Of a DNA stretch of 64,000 nt, positions 43,579-54,654 are shown in pieces. Below the pieces are notes generated by a model. The model was not told where the DNA came from. It did no database searches and was given only the letters and a program-made list of their open reading frames with translations. The first letter of the stretch is position 1, and every line of letters starts with the position of its first letter. Position numbers and translations under genes: made by a program. The stretch is taken from NCBI RefSeq assembly GCF_003144195.1, contig NW_020290000.1:62001-126000 (forward strand), in the 5' to 3' direction. This DNA is from Ceraceosorus guamensis. Its lineage: Eukaryota; Basidiomycota; Exobasidiomycetes; Ceraceosorales; Ceraceosoraceae.

Positions 43579-46473
43579 ATGCTTCGCCGTCCACTGCAAA
43601 CCCTGCCGCGCTCCAGCGGAGTCCGCTTCTCCAGCTCCTCCGCTGGCGCTTCTGGCCCATCTAACGGAGTCGCAGGGAACAACTCGAGGCGAGCGCTCTA
43701 CATCGCCGGGGGAGCAGCCGTCCTGGCTACCGGTTTCACTCTTTCGGGCTTCGGCAGCAGCATTTATGCTGACCAAAAGGGAGTTCAAGGAGATGTCAGA
43801 CCCCACCCGCTCTGGGTTCCCCCAACTCGAGCCCAGATGATCGCAGCTCTCAAAGCATCTTCAGCTGCTAGTCTTCGACCTCAGACTGACCGCATCGCCT
43901 CTGACAATAGCTCGCTCGGAGTCAAAGCTGCGGAGGCCAAGAGCTCTGCCCCCAGTCCTGCCAGCAGCGAAGATAGCAAAGGCTTGGCACCTGGCAGAGT
44001 CGGTGACGAGGATGGAGACGGCTTCGACCTCCTCATCGTCGGCGGTGGTGCCACTGGAGCTGGTGTCGCCGTCGATGCCGCCACACGTGGTCTTAGTGTT
44101 GCTCTGGTGGAGCGTGATGACTTTGGCGCAGGTGAGGGAGCTGCGCCTCAGTCACTTGGATACAGCGAGTACTGAAAGCTGACCCGCCTCTCATCCAATG
44201 CGCGCTTGCTCCCAGGCACGTCTTCCAAGAGCACCAAGCTGATTCACGGAGGTGTGCGCTACTTGCAAAAGGCTGTCTTTGAGCTCGATTACGATCAGTA
44301 CAAGATGGTCAAGGAAGCGCTGCACGAGCGCAAGACTTTCCTGCACATTGCTCCTTACCTCTCCGAGCACCTGCCCATCATGCTGCCAGTATACCGGTGA
44401 GTAGCGACGCTGCTTGTTGAGCGCTACCCATTGCTACACGGGCCTGCGACGCACTCTGCTCACATCTTGTCTCGCTGTTCTTCGCAGCTGGTGGCAAATT
44501 CCTTACTACTGGGCAGGCACAAAGATGTACGACGTTCTTGCTGGATCAGAGAACATGGAGTCTTCCTACGTCCTCGGCAAGGGCAAAGCGTTGGAAGCTT
44601 TCCCAATGCTCAAGGCCACCGGTCTTGCAGGCGCAGTTGTCTATTACGATGGGCAGCACAATGACACCCGCATGAACGTGGCTCTGGCTCTCACTGCCAT
44701 TCATCATGGCGCGGTCGTAGCGAACCATACTGAAGTGGTAGCGCTGCACAAGAAGCAAGTGCAAGGCAAGCCTGACCAAGTGTGCGGCGCACGCATGCGT
44801 GATCTTCTCACCGGAGATGAGTGGGACGTCAAGTGCAAGGTGAGTAGCTGACGCGAGCGACTAGATTGGTCTGCGGCAATTGATGCCCTCCTGTGCGTCC
44901 GCAACACCTAGGGTGTGATCAACGCCACCGGTCCGTTCAGCGATGCTCTTCGCAAGATGGACGAGCCCACCACGCAAGAGATTGTGGCGCCCTCATCCGG
45001 CGTTCACATCACCCTACCTGGCTACTTCTCTCCGCGTGACATGGGTCTCATCGACCCTCAAACTAGCGATGGTCGAGTCATCTTCTTCCTGCCCTGGCAA
45101 GGCAACACGATCGCTGGAACTACGGACACGGCGGCTCCTGTTGAAGCACACCCTCAGCCCAAGGAAGAGGAGATCCAATGGATCCTGGACGAGGTGCGGA
45201 ACTACCTCAGCCCTGACATCAAGGTCCGCCGCGGAGACGTTCTGAGCGCCTGGAGCGGTCTTCGTCCGTTGGTCAAAGATCCTGCGGCGAAGGACACTCA
45301 AAGTCTTGTGCGAAATCACATGATCAACGTCAGCGCGAGCGGTTTGCTGACCATTGCTGGAGGGAAGTGGACCACTTACAGAGAAATGGCCGAGCAGACG
45401 GTGGACAAGGCCATCGAGACTTTCACGCTGCAACCTGTGCGCGGCTGCGTGACCAAGGAGACGAGGCTTTTGGGATCTCACGGCTGGAGCAAGACTATGT
45501 ACGTCAAGCTTCTGCAGCGATTCGGTCTCGAGACGGATGTTGCGAAGCACCTCTCTGCAACATACGGAGACAGAGCGTGGAGCGTTTGCAGCATTGCTGA
45601 GCCCACAGGCAGACGCTGGCCCGTGCATGGCAAGCGCTTGGACAGCCTCTACCCCTACATCGAGGCAGAGGTGCGCTACGCCTGCCGATCCGAGTATGCC
45701 GCAAAGGCCGCCGACTTTATCGCTCGTCGCTCGAGATTGTCGTTCCTGAATGCGGAAGCGACAGCACAAGCCTTGCCGCGCATCATCGACTTGATGGCTG
45801 AGGAGCTCAACTGGGACAACAAGCGCAAAGAGGCAGAGTACGCCGAATCTCTGGACTTTTTGGGCTCCATGGGCATTCAGCCTGCTCGGGTCGAGCAGCT
45901 GAAGGCTATCAGCTTGAATGACATGCGCAAGATCTGGGAGGGAAAGACGGCGGCCAGCATCAGCAACCTTAGCGTCGCGGCGCTGGACCCTCGGGATGCT
46001 GAGGCGACGTCGGTCTCGCGCGCGAGTTTCTCAAGCGAGGAGCTGACCGAATTGAGGAAACGTTTCTCTCAGCTTGGTGAGTCGCAGTGTGTCGCAGCAG
46101 AAGCCATCCCTGCTGCGGCTAATCGATTTTCCCTTGGCCTTTCGCAGATGTCAACGCCGATGGCCAAGTCGACGGTCGCGACCTGAAGGAGGTGCTCTCT
46201 CGTCTCGGCTACAAGAACGTCTCGGCGGAAACGATTACCGGTATCCTTGGCGAAGTCGACTTCGCAAAGACTGGAACGCTGCACTTTGAGGACTTTATGG
46301 ATGTGTGCGCCGCCCTCAAGGACGCTAGAATGGAGACTGCATTCGGCAACATTGTCAGAGAGGTGGAGAATGGTGTCTCTTTCGATCCCATTGGGCCATC
46401 GGCCAAGGAGAACTCGGCAAGCAGAGATGCTAGGCGTAAGATCCCTGTCGAGAAGAGCGGCGGTGGCTGGTAA
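43579..46473 (+). CDS. GUT2: Mitochondrial FAD-dependent glycerol-3-phosphate dehydrogenase with EF-hand region
   Basis: Oxidises glycerol-3-phosphate to dihydroxyacetone phosphate at the outer face of the inner membrane, passing electrons to ubiquinone. Exons 43579-44131, 44216-44396, 44488-44839, 44912-46076 and 46148-46473 give 858 residues. The N-terminus (MLRRPLQTLPRSS) is a presequence, followed by a membrane segment (IAGGAAVLATGFTL) as in Gut2. The FAD site FDLLIVGGGATGAG begins near 150, then come TSSKSTKLIHGGVRYLQ, GVINATGPFSDA and GLLTIAGGKWTTYREM. The last exon carries an EF-hand loop DVNADGQVDGRDL (751-763) and a degenerate second loop. Calcium-sensing EF-hands are typical of the animal enzyme and are absent from yeast Gut2. 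It is about 200 residues longer than yeast Gut2 because of this tail and an N-terminal linker of about 90 residues. Confidence 0.96.
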
Positions 46474-47241
46474 AGCGCAGCAAAAGCAGGCTTGGATCTC
46501 TACTCGGCTGGGCAAGTCTTTGAAAAGCTAATGCGACTCGACGGCGGTCTGCGGATCCTTGACCCCCACCTTCTTTGACGTGTGCATGTTGGCGAGTAGC
46601 GCAAGCTTATGAAAAATACCTGCCCATCACCTTCCTGTGAATGCGCCTCGAAAACGCTTTCCATGCAGCGGTATCACGCTCGATCGATTGATAGCGATAT
46701 TGGACAGCAATCATATCCGTATAGACTAGCTCCACAGCACAGACGGCAAAGCTCACCGCTCGTATCTGAACCGCACGGCCGTCATCTGGGTAGGAGCCTG
46801 ACTTCGCGTATCCGACGTCGTCTTGAATGAGGTACACCTCAGTGTATGACCAAGCAGGAGTGCATGCAAGGCTCAATGTTCAGAGTGCTGCCAATGAGGA
46901 GGATGCCTGCCAGAGCTGAGGCTTGGTTCCTCCTTGCAAGCCAATCAGAGCGCACGCTTTTTGATGCGCGAGAAGTGAAACGGCGTCAGGGCGCGCGCCT
47001 TGCGGCCGAGAAGGTAAAAAAACAAGCGGGCGCGGGGCGAGTCGTAGCGAGAGGCGCGGCTTTTTTTTCGCGAGTGCGAGTCATGATTGCACACCATTCA
47101 CGATTCACGATTTGGTTGCACGATTCAGGCGACTTCTTCGCGTGTCACAGCTGCTAGTTACGAAGGCGTCTCGAGATCAAGTGTCCCCTCACATCCTCTA
47201 ATTGGACTCGGAATACCACTTTGCCATCTTCAGTGTACAGC
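46474..47241. other. Spacer between GUT2 and ILV3
   Basis: Holds the GUT2 3' UTR and the ILV3 promoter. A run of eight T lies at about 47060-47067 and ATTCACGATTCACGATT at about 47096-47113. No gene is seen. Confidence 0.5.
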
Positions 47242-49451
47242 ATGATCAGAAATCTGCTGCAGCGACGAGCAGCTGCAGCTCGCGCCAGCTTCGCAGTTGC
47301 ACCCAGCTCAATCCGCATGGCCTCTGGTTCAGCGCGGCCACCCCCTGGAGATCTGAATCGTCTTTCGCGCATCATCACTCGACCCAAGGATCAGGGCGCA
47401 TCTCAAGCTATGCTATATGCCACGCCGGGCATCTCAAACGATGAAGATTTGACTCGAGCCATGGTCGGTGTGGCTTCGGTCTGGTACGAGGGAAACCCTT
47501 GCAATGCTCATTTGCTGCAAGTGGGCCAGAGGATCAAACAGAGCATACACGACGCTGGCTTGACCGGCTACCAATTCGGCACAGTCGGTGTTAGTGATGG
47601 CATCTCGATGGGAACGGACGCCATGAGTTACTCTTTGCCCTCGAGAGATCTCATCGCAGACTCGGTCGAATCGGCTGCGGGAGGCCACTGGCTCGATGGC
47701 TGCGTCGTTGTTCCGGGCTGCGATAAGGTGCGTAACAGACAGATTGTTGTCGCGCCTCCGCTTTCTCGGAGCTGACCGGTATGGGCACGCATCAGAACAT
47801 GCCCGGTGTGTTGATGGCGCTGGGCAGACTGAACAGGCCTGGCCTGATGGTGTACGGCGGCACCATTCGGCCGGGCGCATGCAGCTCGGTGGAGGGTACC
47901 CTGGACATCGTCAGTGCCTTCCAGTCTTACGGCAAGTACCTTAGCGAGGGTGGTACTGCCGATGCCGAGAAGAAGCGCTACGACACAATCCGACACGCCT
48001 GCCCTGGTCCTGGAGCTTGCGGAGGCATGTACAGTGAGCTTCGCACGCGCGTGAGCTGCTGCGCCGAGACCTGCCAAATCTGCTCACCCTTCCTCCCGCG
48101 TTTCTGTCTCGCGTGCGTTTGAGCAGCTGCCAACACGATCGCATCTTGTGCTGAGGCAATGGGAATGACGCTGCCCGGTAGCTCGTCGTTCCCGGCCGAA
48201 TATCCAGAGAAGATCCAGGAATGCGAAAGCGTGGGCGCAGCTATGAGAAATCTGTTGGAAAAAGACATCAAGCCCAGGGATATCATGACTCGCAGCGCGC
48301 TTGAGGACGCTATCGTGAGTCTGCAGCGACGATGCTAGATCCCCTCTCAGCGGTGTTGAACTGAAGGACTTGGTCCATAACCCCGCGCTCTGCAGGTCCT
48401 CACTATGGTGCTTGGCGGAAGCACCAACGTTGTTTTGCATCTACTGGCCATTGCGCACAGCGTTGGCGTTGATCTGAGCATCGATGACTTCCACAGAATC
48501 GGAGAGAAAACACCATTCTTGGCCGATCTCAAGCCTAGCGGCAAGTACGTGATGGAGGACGTGCACAAGGTGCTTGGTGGCATCCCTAGTGAGTGGGAAA
48601 GTCTTCTCAGATGCCGGGGGCCTCTCAACCTCATGCTAGGTCTCTGCGTCCAGCCATCATCCAGTACCTGATTGAGAACAAGTTGATGAAGGGAGAGCAC
48701 ATGACGGTGACTGGCCGCACACTCGCTGAAAACGTGGACCGGTGGACACACGAAAAGGGCAAGCTTCCCGCGGGCCAGGATGTTCTTCGTCCCCTCTCGG
48801 CTCCTCTCAAGCCCACGGGCCATATTCGCATCCTGAAGGGCAACCTTGCACCGGGAGGAGCCGTCGCAAAGATCACCGGCAAGGAAGGGCTCAAATTTAC
48901 AGGCAAAGCTAGGTGTTTCGACACGGAAGACGACATGGTCGCGGCGGTGGAGAACAAAAGCATCAAAAATGGGGAAAAGACGGTCATCGTGCTGCGCTAC
49001 AAGGGACCCAAGGGTGGACCAGGCATGCCAGAAATGCTCAAGCCAACGAGCCTTATCATGGGGGCGGGTCTCGGCATGGACGTCGCCATCCTTACCGACG
49101 GTCGATTCAGCGGAGGGTGGGTAGCGAAGCTGGTGTGATTGCCAGCAATTTGATGTGCAAACCGCTGACGCACCTTCACATTTCCGGGCCTGCAGCTCTC
49201 ATGGCTTCGTGATTGGACACGTTGTGCCTGAAGCGCAAGTGGGAGGCCCCATCGCACTGGTGCAAGATGGCGATGTGATCTCAATCGATGCGGAGAGCAA
49301 CATCATGCAGCTGGACAATGTGTCAGAGGAAGAGTTGGAGAAGAGAAGGAAGGAGTGGAAGCCTAGGGAGCTCAGACCCAAGTCTGGCCATTTGCTCAAG
49401 TTTGTGCGAAATGTGTCGGACGCGAGCTTGGGATGCGTCACTGATTTGTAG
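47242..49451 (+). CDS. ILV3: Dihydroxy-acid dehydratase, mitochondrial
   Basis: Iron-sulfur enzyme of valine, leucine and isoleucine synthesis: it dehydrates 2,3-dihydroxy-isovalerate and the methylvalerate analogue to the keto acids in the matrix. Exons 47242-47727, 47796-48033, 48127-48314, 48396-48588, 48654-49116 and 49196-49451 give 607 residues. Cluster ligands are visible as C87 in EGNPCNAH, C160 in VPGCDKNMPG and C236 in [12 protein letters not shown]. Further signatures are [40 protein letters not shown] and the terminal acidic-basic helix. The N-terminus [17 protein letters not shown] is a strong mitochondrial presequence. All phases agree. The next gene downstream is ISD11, part of the machinery that makes the cofactor this enzyme needs; the adjacency may be chance. 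Confidence 0.97.
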
Positions 49452-50237
49452 AGTAGAATTGCACGAGCTTGACAATGCCAGGCTTTGCTCTTGGCTAGCA
49501 TGGCCCTCTTCGTACAGCGCTCCTGGATCACCTTTTGCTCTCCACTCACGACTGCCTTTGCGTGGCGGCTGCTGTTGTGAGTGGTGCAGCAGCAGCGTCG
49601 CGTGTGTTTGTCGCCCGTCGGACGCGGATGCTTGCACTTGACCGAAGATCACAACAAAGAAACGGCGTAGGTCCACTCATACGAGCTGTGTGCTCAGGTC
49701 CTGTTTTGGTGGACGCATAGCCCTGCTCGTGTCATGAAGCGTGTCAACCATCAACGGTCATGCCTGTATATCCTTGCAGCTAGGCTGGCGAGCAACACCG
49801 AACGTCGTGACGCCACAAGCCGTGTGAGAGTCAGCGAGCTTGAAAAGCCTGTATTCCGATTAGCCACGCACGTGACCAAAAGTTTCTGACAAGGTGCAGC
49901 GTGAGCTGATTGACGCGAATCGTTCAAATTTGAGTCGCAGCTAAATGGCGAAGCACGAGGTGAATGCATTGCTTCACCACTATCACCTTTGCACTCAACC
50001 CAACGCACTGACCTTTCTTACGGGAATTTTGGAAGCCTTTATCAAGCTCTTCGACTCGCCAAGATTCTCGTTCAGCTCTACTTGGCCACGACCAGCTTCA
50101 CGCACGAGACTAGCTTTGCAGCGTTTATCAGGATCACTTATTCAGGCTCGTTAGCAGAACGCCAAACGTCGCGCACACTATCGGGTGGCACAGAACACGC
50201 AACTTCGTCTTGACCGCTCAAGTAGTGAACAGCTAGG
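49452..50237. other. Spacer between ILV3 and ISD11
   Basis: ILV3 3' end and ISD11 promoter. Open frames here lack motifs and good starts; no gene is supported. Confidence 0.5.
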
Positions 50238-50881
50238 ATGTCGGGAGCTCCAACGAGATCAAACCTGCTGCGCTTGTACAGAGACTATATGCGGACTGCG
50301 CAGAGCTTCGTGAGTGTCAGACGCAGTGTGGCGAATGGCGAATCGCGAATCGCGAATAGCATGGGCTCAGGCTGGCAAAGGCCTCATATTGAGCGCGTAG
50401 AACAGTCTCTTGTCACTTTGCTGACCCGCGGCGATCACTGCTAAATTGACCGTGGTCTCTTTTGCGCTGCTGCTAGTCATCATACAACTTCAGGACGTAC
50501 TTTCAACGTCGATCGCGGGACATGTTCAGATCTGCATTGCTGCCTGAGCACGTCGCAACCTCTTCTCCTTACTCTCAGTCCGGCAACGTCACGGAGCCCG
50601 TATCGCCCTCCACCCTGACATCCACTCCACCCACCGGTCTCTCTTCGCCAGCAACGCAAGACGAGATGTTGAAAGCGTGGTACGACTCTGCTAGAAAGGA
50701 TTTGGCGGTGCTTAGAAGATCTGCTTTGACCAATCAGATGTATGCGGGAGAGAAGTTGGTGGTGGAACAACCCAGACTGGTCGTTGGAGGTGGAGGTGCA
50801 GGTGGAGAGGCCGCTACGGGAGGAAGCGGTCAACCGGTCAGTGGACCTCAGAGCGGTGGAGGTGCGCCGCCTAGCGGATGA
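50238..50881 (+). CDS. ISD11: LYR-motif protein Isd11 (mitochondrial Fe-S cluster assembly)
   Basis: Small matrix protein that stabilises the cysteine desulfurase Nfs1 and binds acyl carrier protein. Two exons (50238-50309 and 50477-50881) give 158 residues. The LYR motif is in NLLRLYRDYM; after the phase-0 intron come SSYNFRTYFQRRSRDMFR, then DLAVLRRSALTNQMY and LVVEQPR, the blocks that identify Isd11 among LYR proteins. Yeast Isd11 is 94 residues. The extra length is a Ser/Thr/Pro insert between the second and third helices (residues about 50-80) and a Gly/Pro-rich tail of about 35 residues. Both extras look disordered and are not seen in classical members. Confidence 0.93.
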
Positions 50882-51619
50882 GGGGAGAAGACCGCGCAGC
50901 GATGCACACATGCCGAGTTGCCATCCAGACCGACCACTACTCAATGCATGAGCCTCGTGTATGCTTGTCCGGTCACGAGTCTACCGAATCTTTGCTCCGG
51001 ATCACTAGACGTGCGACTATCGTGACAGTCGTCGTGAGCTGCAAAGCGATGCGACAGGCTGGACTCAAGACTCGGAGAGCGCGCCTTTTGCCTCATGATT
51101 AATCGAGTGATTATAGGCCAATGTCCGCAAATGCCGATGATATCGAGCTCGGCGGCGACTCATTCAAGACTCACCCGTCACCACTTTGACTGCAGTCAAG
51201 AGTCAGAGTCACGTAGTACGAGCCATCGTTTACGCTGTGTGCGGCTCGATCACGCGACTCGAGCGTGACGCGCGCACATGAGAGACAGGGTGCATGCTGC
51301 TGGGTGCCACGCATCATGGCGTCCATGATCGTGAATGATCGGAATCGTGGACTGTCAGAGTGAATGTCTTCGAATTTGCACCTCATGATGAACTCGATCG
51401 AGTCTCATATCGTCAATCGACCATCTCTCCGAACTCTTTGCCCGCCTCGACCTCAGAGCGCGCTCGCAAGCCTGGAAGATTACTGTGCTCATCTGTGCCG
51501 GCATCATGAGAAGACAGCTCTGGTCCGAATGTCGCGCAACGCATCATTGACCAAATCATCAACGACGAGTCACTGCGATTGGCAGCCATAGTGATACGTC
51601 GACGCGAACCCAACGCATC
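50882..51619. other. Spacer between ISD11 and the Ima1-type gene
   Basis: No gene is supported. A GTCAAGAGTCAGAGTCACG string lies near 51193-51212. Confidence 0.5.
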
Positions 51620-54347
51620 ATGCCCTGGATCGGCCGCACTTCGTCATCCACCACGAGATGCTTCTTCTGCCACACCGCTTCCAGCGCTTCAGCATACGCG
51701 TCCACCTCTTCAGCTCCTTCAACACCACGGGTATGGAGGTGCGAAGAGTGCGGTCAGATCAATGCCAGCGATTGGGAAGTTGGGGAGAAGGCTAGAAGCA
51801 TGGATGCTGCTGGTGCCGCTTTGCAGTACGAAGCGTCGAAGAGCGTCAGATACGCTTCGCCGATTGCCAGTGGACATGCGTCTCTTGGGCTTGGCAGACC
51901 CTCGTCGATGCCTCACAATGGCCACGAGCTCGCGACGCAACGCTCCAATTCCCGCTCCTCTGGGAGCAGACGCTGGCCCTCCAACGAGCTGGGCCGAGAC
52001 ACGTCGACGCAGATCAACAAGGGACCCTTCTGTCATAGGTGCGCAACAAATCAGACGATAGTCACCTCTCTCCTCTCCTCCTACTACCCTCAAAGCGGAT
52101 CTGTGTCTGTGCTGGAAGAAGCGCAACTCGAATCAGAGTATCCTTCGTACGTCGCTTCGTTGGAAGAACGCTATCCCACTTTGTGCGAAGTGTGCAGACC
52201 AAGGGTGGAAGAGACGATCAGGGAGAGGGATAGGATGGCTAGAGCTCAGGCTTACCAGGGGTGGTTGGGAAGCGCAAGAGCGGAGCGGAATGGTGGTGCA
52301 ACGGCGGAACGATGGCAGGATCACAGTCATGTTAGAACGAATCAGGCACACCTTCCCCGACCTCTTCACAACCCCACAACGCCAGACCTGCAGCACGGCA
52401 CACGATTAGGTGTACTCGTCTGGGCCATCAGAGGAGCGCTTTGGGCAGCAAGCACCGCTGCGGGACTAACTCTGTCGCTGTGTGGTAAGCCACTGTGGGC
52501 AAAATGTACGGCTCTGTCCCAGCCTGTCGAACTGACCCGAGCTCCCTCTACTTTGCTAACACGTAGCGGCATTGCCGCCCCACCTGGATCCCATGCCATC
52601 GCCGATAGAGCATCGTGTAGCCCGACTCCTGCTTCTTAGCTTGCCTCTAGCACCGTTTTGGACCTTTTGGGATCCGTTCTACCTGCGTCTTCTGAGCACG
52701 AGAAGACGTCTGGGGGCGAACGTCAAAGTGCGATATCACGGCAGACCGCAGTGGCTCGTGAGTGCCACGAACGCTACGCAGCCCCGCTATTCGCTGCGAG
52801 ACTCACATGCGGCTGCGTGCTTTTTGCGCTTGCAGCATACTCAAGCGCTTCTCCTAGTGCTCAGAAGTCTGGGTGCTCTGCTCTGCTTGCAGCTACGTGC
52901 GAACAGTGAGGAAATTCGTGACCCCGCGCTGAAGGCGTCTCACGATGTTTCGTGGTGGCACAGCGGCAGTACGGCTGCCAGCTGCTCGCTTGTACTGGCG
53001 TGGATCTTCAACAAAGCTTCGAGGACTGTCACTTCCGCATTCATGTGCCTCGCACAAGCCTTTGTGAGTAGGTCATTGGGCTACGAGATGCGTCTCGTCT
53101 CGCGCTCTGATCACGCTACCTCTTCTTCTGCGTAGCTGCTCTCTAGAGCCTGCCTAGCACTTTCGATCAGCAGACCCGCAAGTCTGAGGCTTGTGTCCAC
53201 CTCGACTCCTGCAGCAGGTGCGAGGCGCAGCGAGCCGAGCTTGCGTAGTAGAACACCTTCACCCGAGACTACCTTTGCGGATCTGAATCTGGACCCTCTG
53301 GCGGCCTCCGCCTCGAAGCTGGGAACACGCAACGGCGGTGTCGACGGCAAGTCCTCCAGGCAACGGCACGTCTTCGGAAGGCCTTCCATGACGGGTGTTC
53401 TTCGTAATAGCCCGCAAGAGCGCTCGGATGACTGCAAGAAAAGTCTCCAGCGCCAGCGACAACCTGGCTTCGACACGAATTTGGACCTTCATGCCGACTC
53501 GATGGACTGGATGCCAAGCACCTCTGATCCTTCCCAGACTGCTCTGCCCAAAGCTTCCCCATTCAGAGCCCAATTGGCTCACACGAGCTCGCCAAACGCA
53601 CCAATCTTGGGGCGTCAGACGTTTTTCGGCCCCGATCCTTGCTTGCCCTCGGATCTGTTGGATGGGTTCGGCAAGTCTCTGCACTTGTCAGGTACGGATC
53701 CGGCGACTGGATCCGCTGGTGATGGTAACGGGAGCAGACGAAAGTCGAGCGCAAGCAGTAGACAAGAACGCAGGATGAAAGAGCAGAACAGTACGAGAGT
53801 TGTTCTGTTCGCAGCGCTTCTGCTCCTTGTTGCTGTAGGACTTGCTGGTGTTCAAAATTCGCGAAATACCTCGCACCTCGAACACCTCGACCGACAAAAT
53901 CTTGCTCTTGTCAGACTCGTTCATGGCGCCTGGAACGCTCTCAAGCAGCCTGTACTGCACGCTACCAGCAAAGCGCGGGACTTGTTTCGGTTGCCTCCCA
54001 AAATAGAAACTCGACTGGAGCTAGCAATCAGGACGCAAACCCCTGCGCCTCCCAGCGTCGAGGACTTGCGTGCGTTGGGTGAGGTATCGCACGAACCTAC
54101 TGCCCAAAATGCGCAGCTCGCCTTCGAAGACGCAGAGCAGCCTGACGATGGTTGGAGTTCGTGGTCTGCGCCTGCAGAAGATGCTCTCCTAGCGGATCAG
54201 CCACCAGTCAGCCTCGGCGACCAGTCGATCAAGAATGGACAGCAGCGCGATGCAGAATCACCTCTGACTTCTGCAAAGACTTATCCTGCAGAAAGCAGGC
54301 ATCAGACCTATCGCGCCCGCTTCACGCCCAGAGAGTCATGGTGGTAA
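51620..54347 (+). CDS. Inner nuclear membrane protein, Ima1/SAMP1 (TMEM201) family
   Basis: Integral protein of the inner nuclear membrane that helps couple the envelope to centromeric chromatin and the cytoskeleton (S. pombe Ima1, human SAMP1). Exons 51620-52484, 52567-52757, 52836-53063 and 53136-54347 give 831 residues. The N-terminal Ima1_N zinc region has CFFCH, WRCEECGQINASD, FCHRCATNQT and LCEVCRPRVEE. Membrane segments follow: LGVLVWAIRGALW, a LLLLSLPLAPFW segment before DPFYLRLL, LLLVLRSLGALLCL, a weaker ASCSLVLAWIF and, after a long Ser/Pro-rich loop, VVLFAALLLLVAVGLAG. The tail is acidic and disordered. An AATAAA hexamer lies 25 bp past the stop. The Cys pattern and helix order make the family assignment firm. 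Confidence 0.9.
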
Positions 54348-54654
54348 ACGGGGGCTCTTGTCAATGATAGCAATAAAAAACGGAGCTCTTTCAGAACCTC
54401 AAACTGCCATCGGAGATGAGCAGGGCGCAAGCAGTCCACTGTCGTGTCTCATACCTTCTCTTACATGTACTAAGTCGAGCCCGATTCAATATTGATACCC
54501 TCTCCCGCTCGAGTAATTGCAAAGGCCCAAATTTGTTACTGCGGCGAGACCTGCCGGGGCAATAGCATGCCAGGAATGGCTTCATATGACAGAACAGCGT
54601 GACACTCCAGACTTGTACAGGTTGCATGCATAGCAGATTGATGCGCCAACATCC
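54348..54654. other. Spacer between convergent genes
   Basis: 3' ends of the Ima1-type gene (+) and BUD22 (-). Confidence 0.5.
54372..54377 (+). terminator. Possible polyadenylation signal AATAAA
   Basis: Canonical hexamer 25 bp downstream of the Ima1-type stop codon. Fungal genes often use degenerate signals, so this is suggestive only. Confidence 0.4.
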
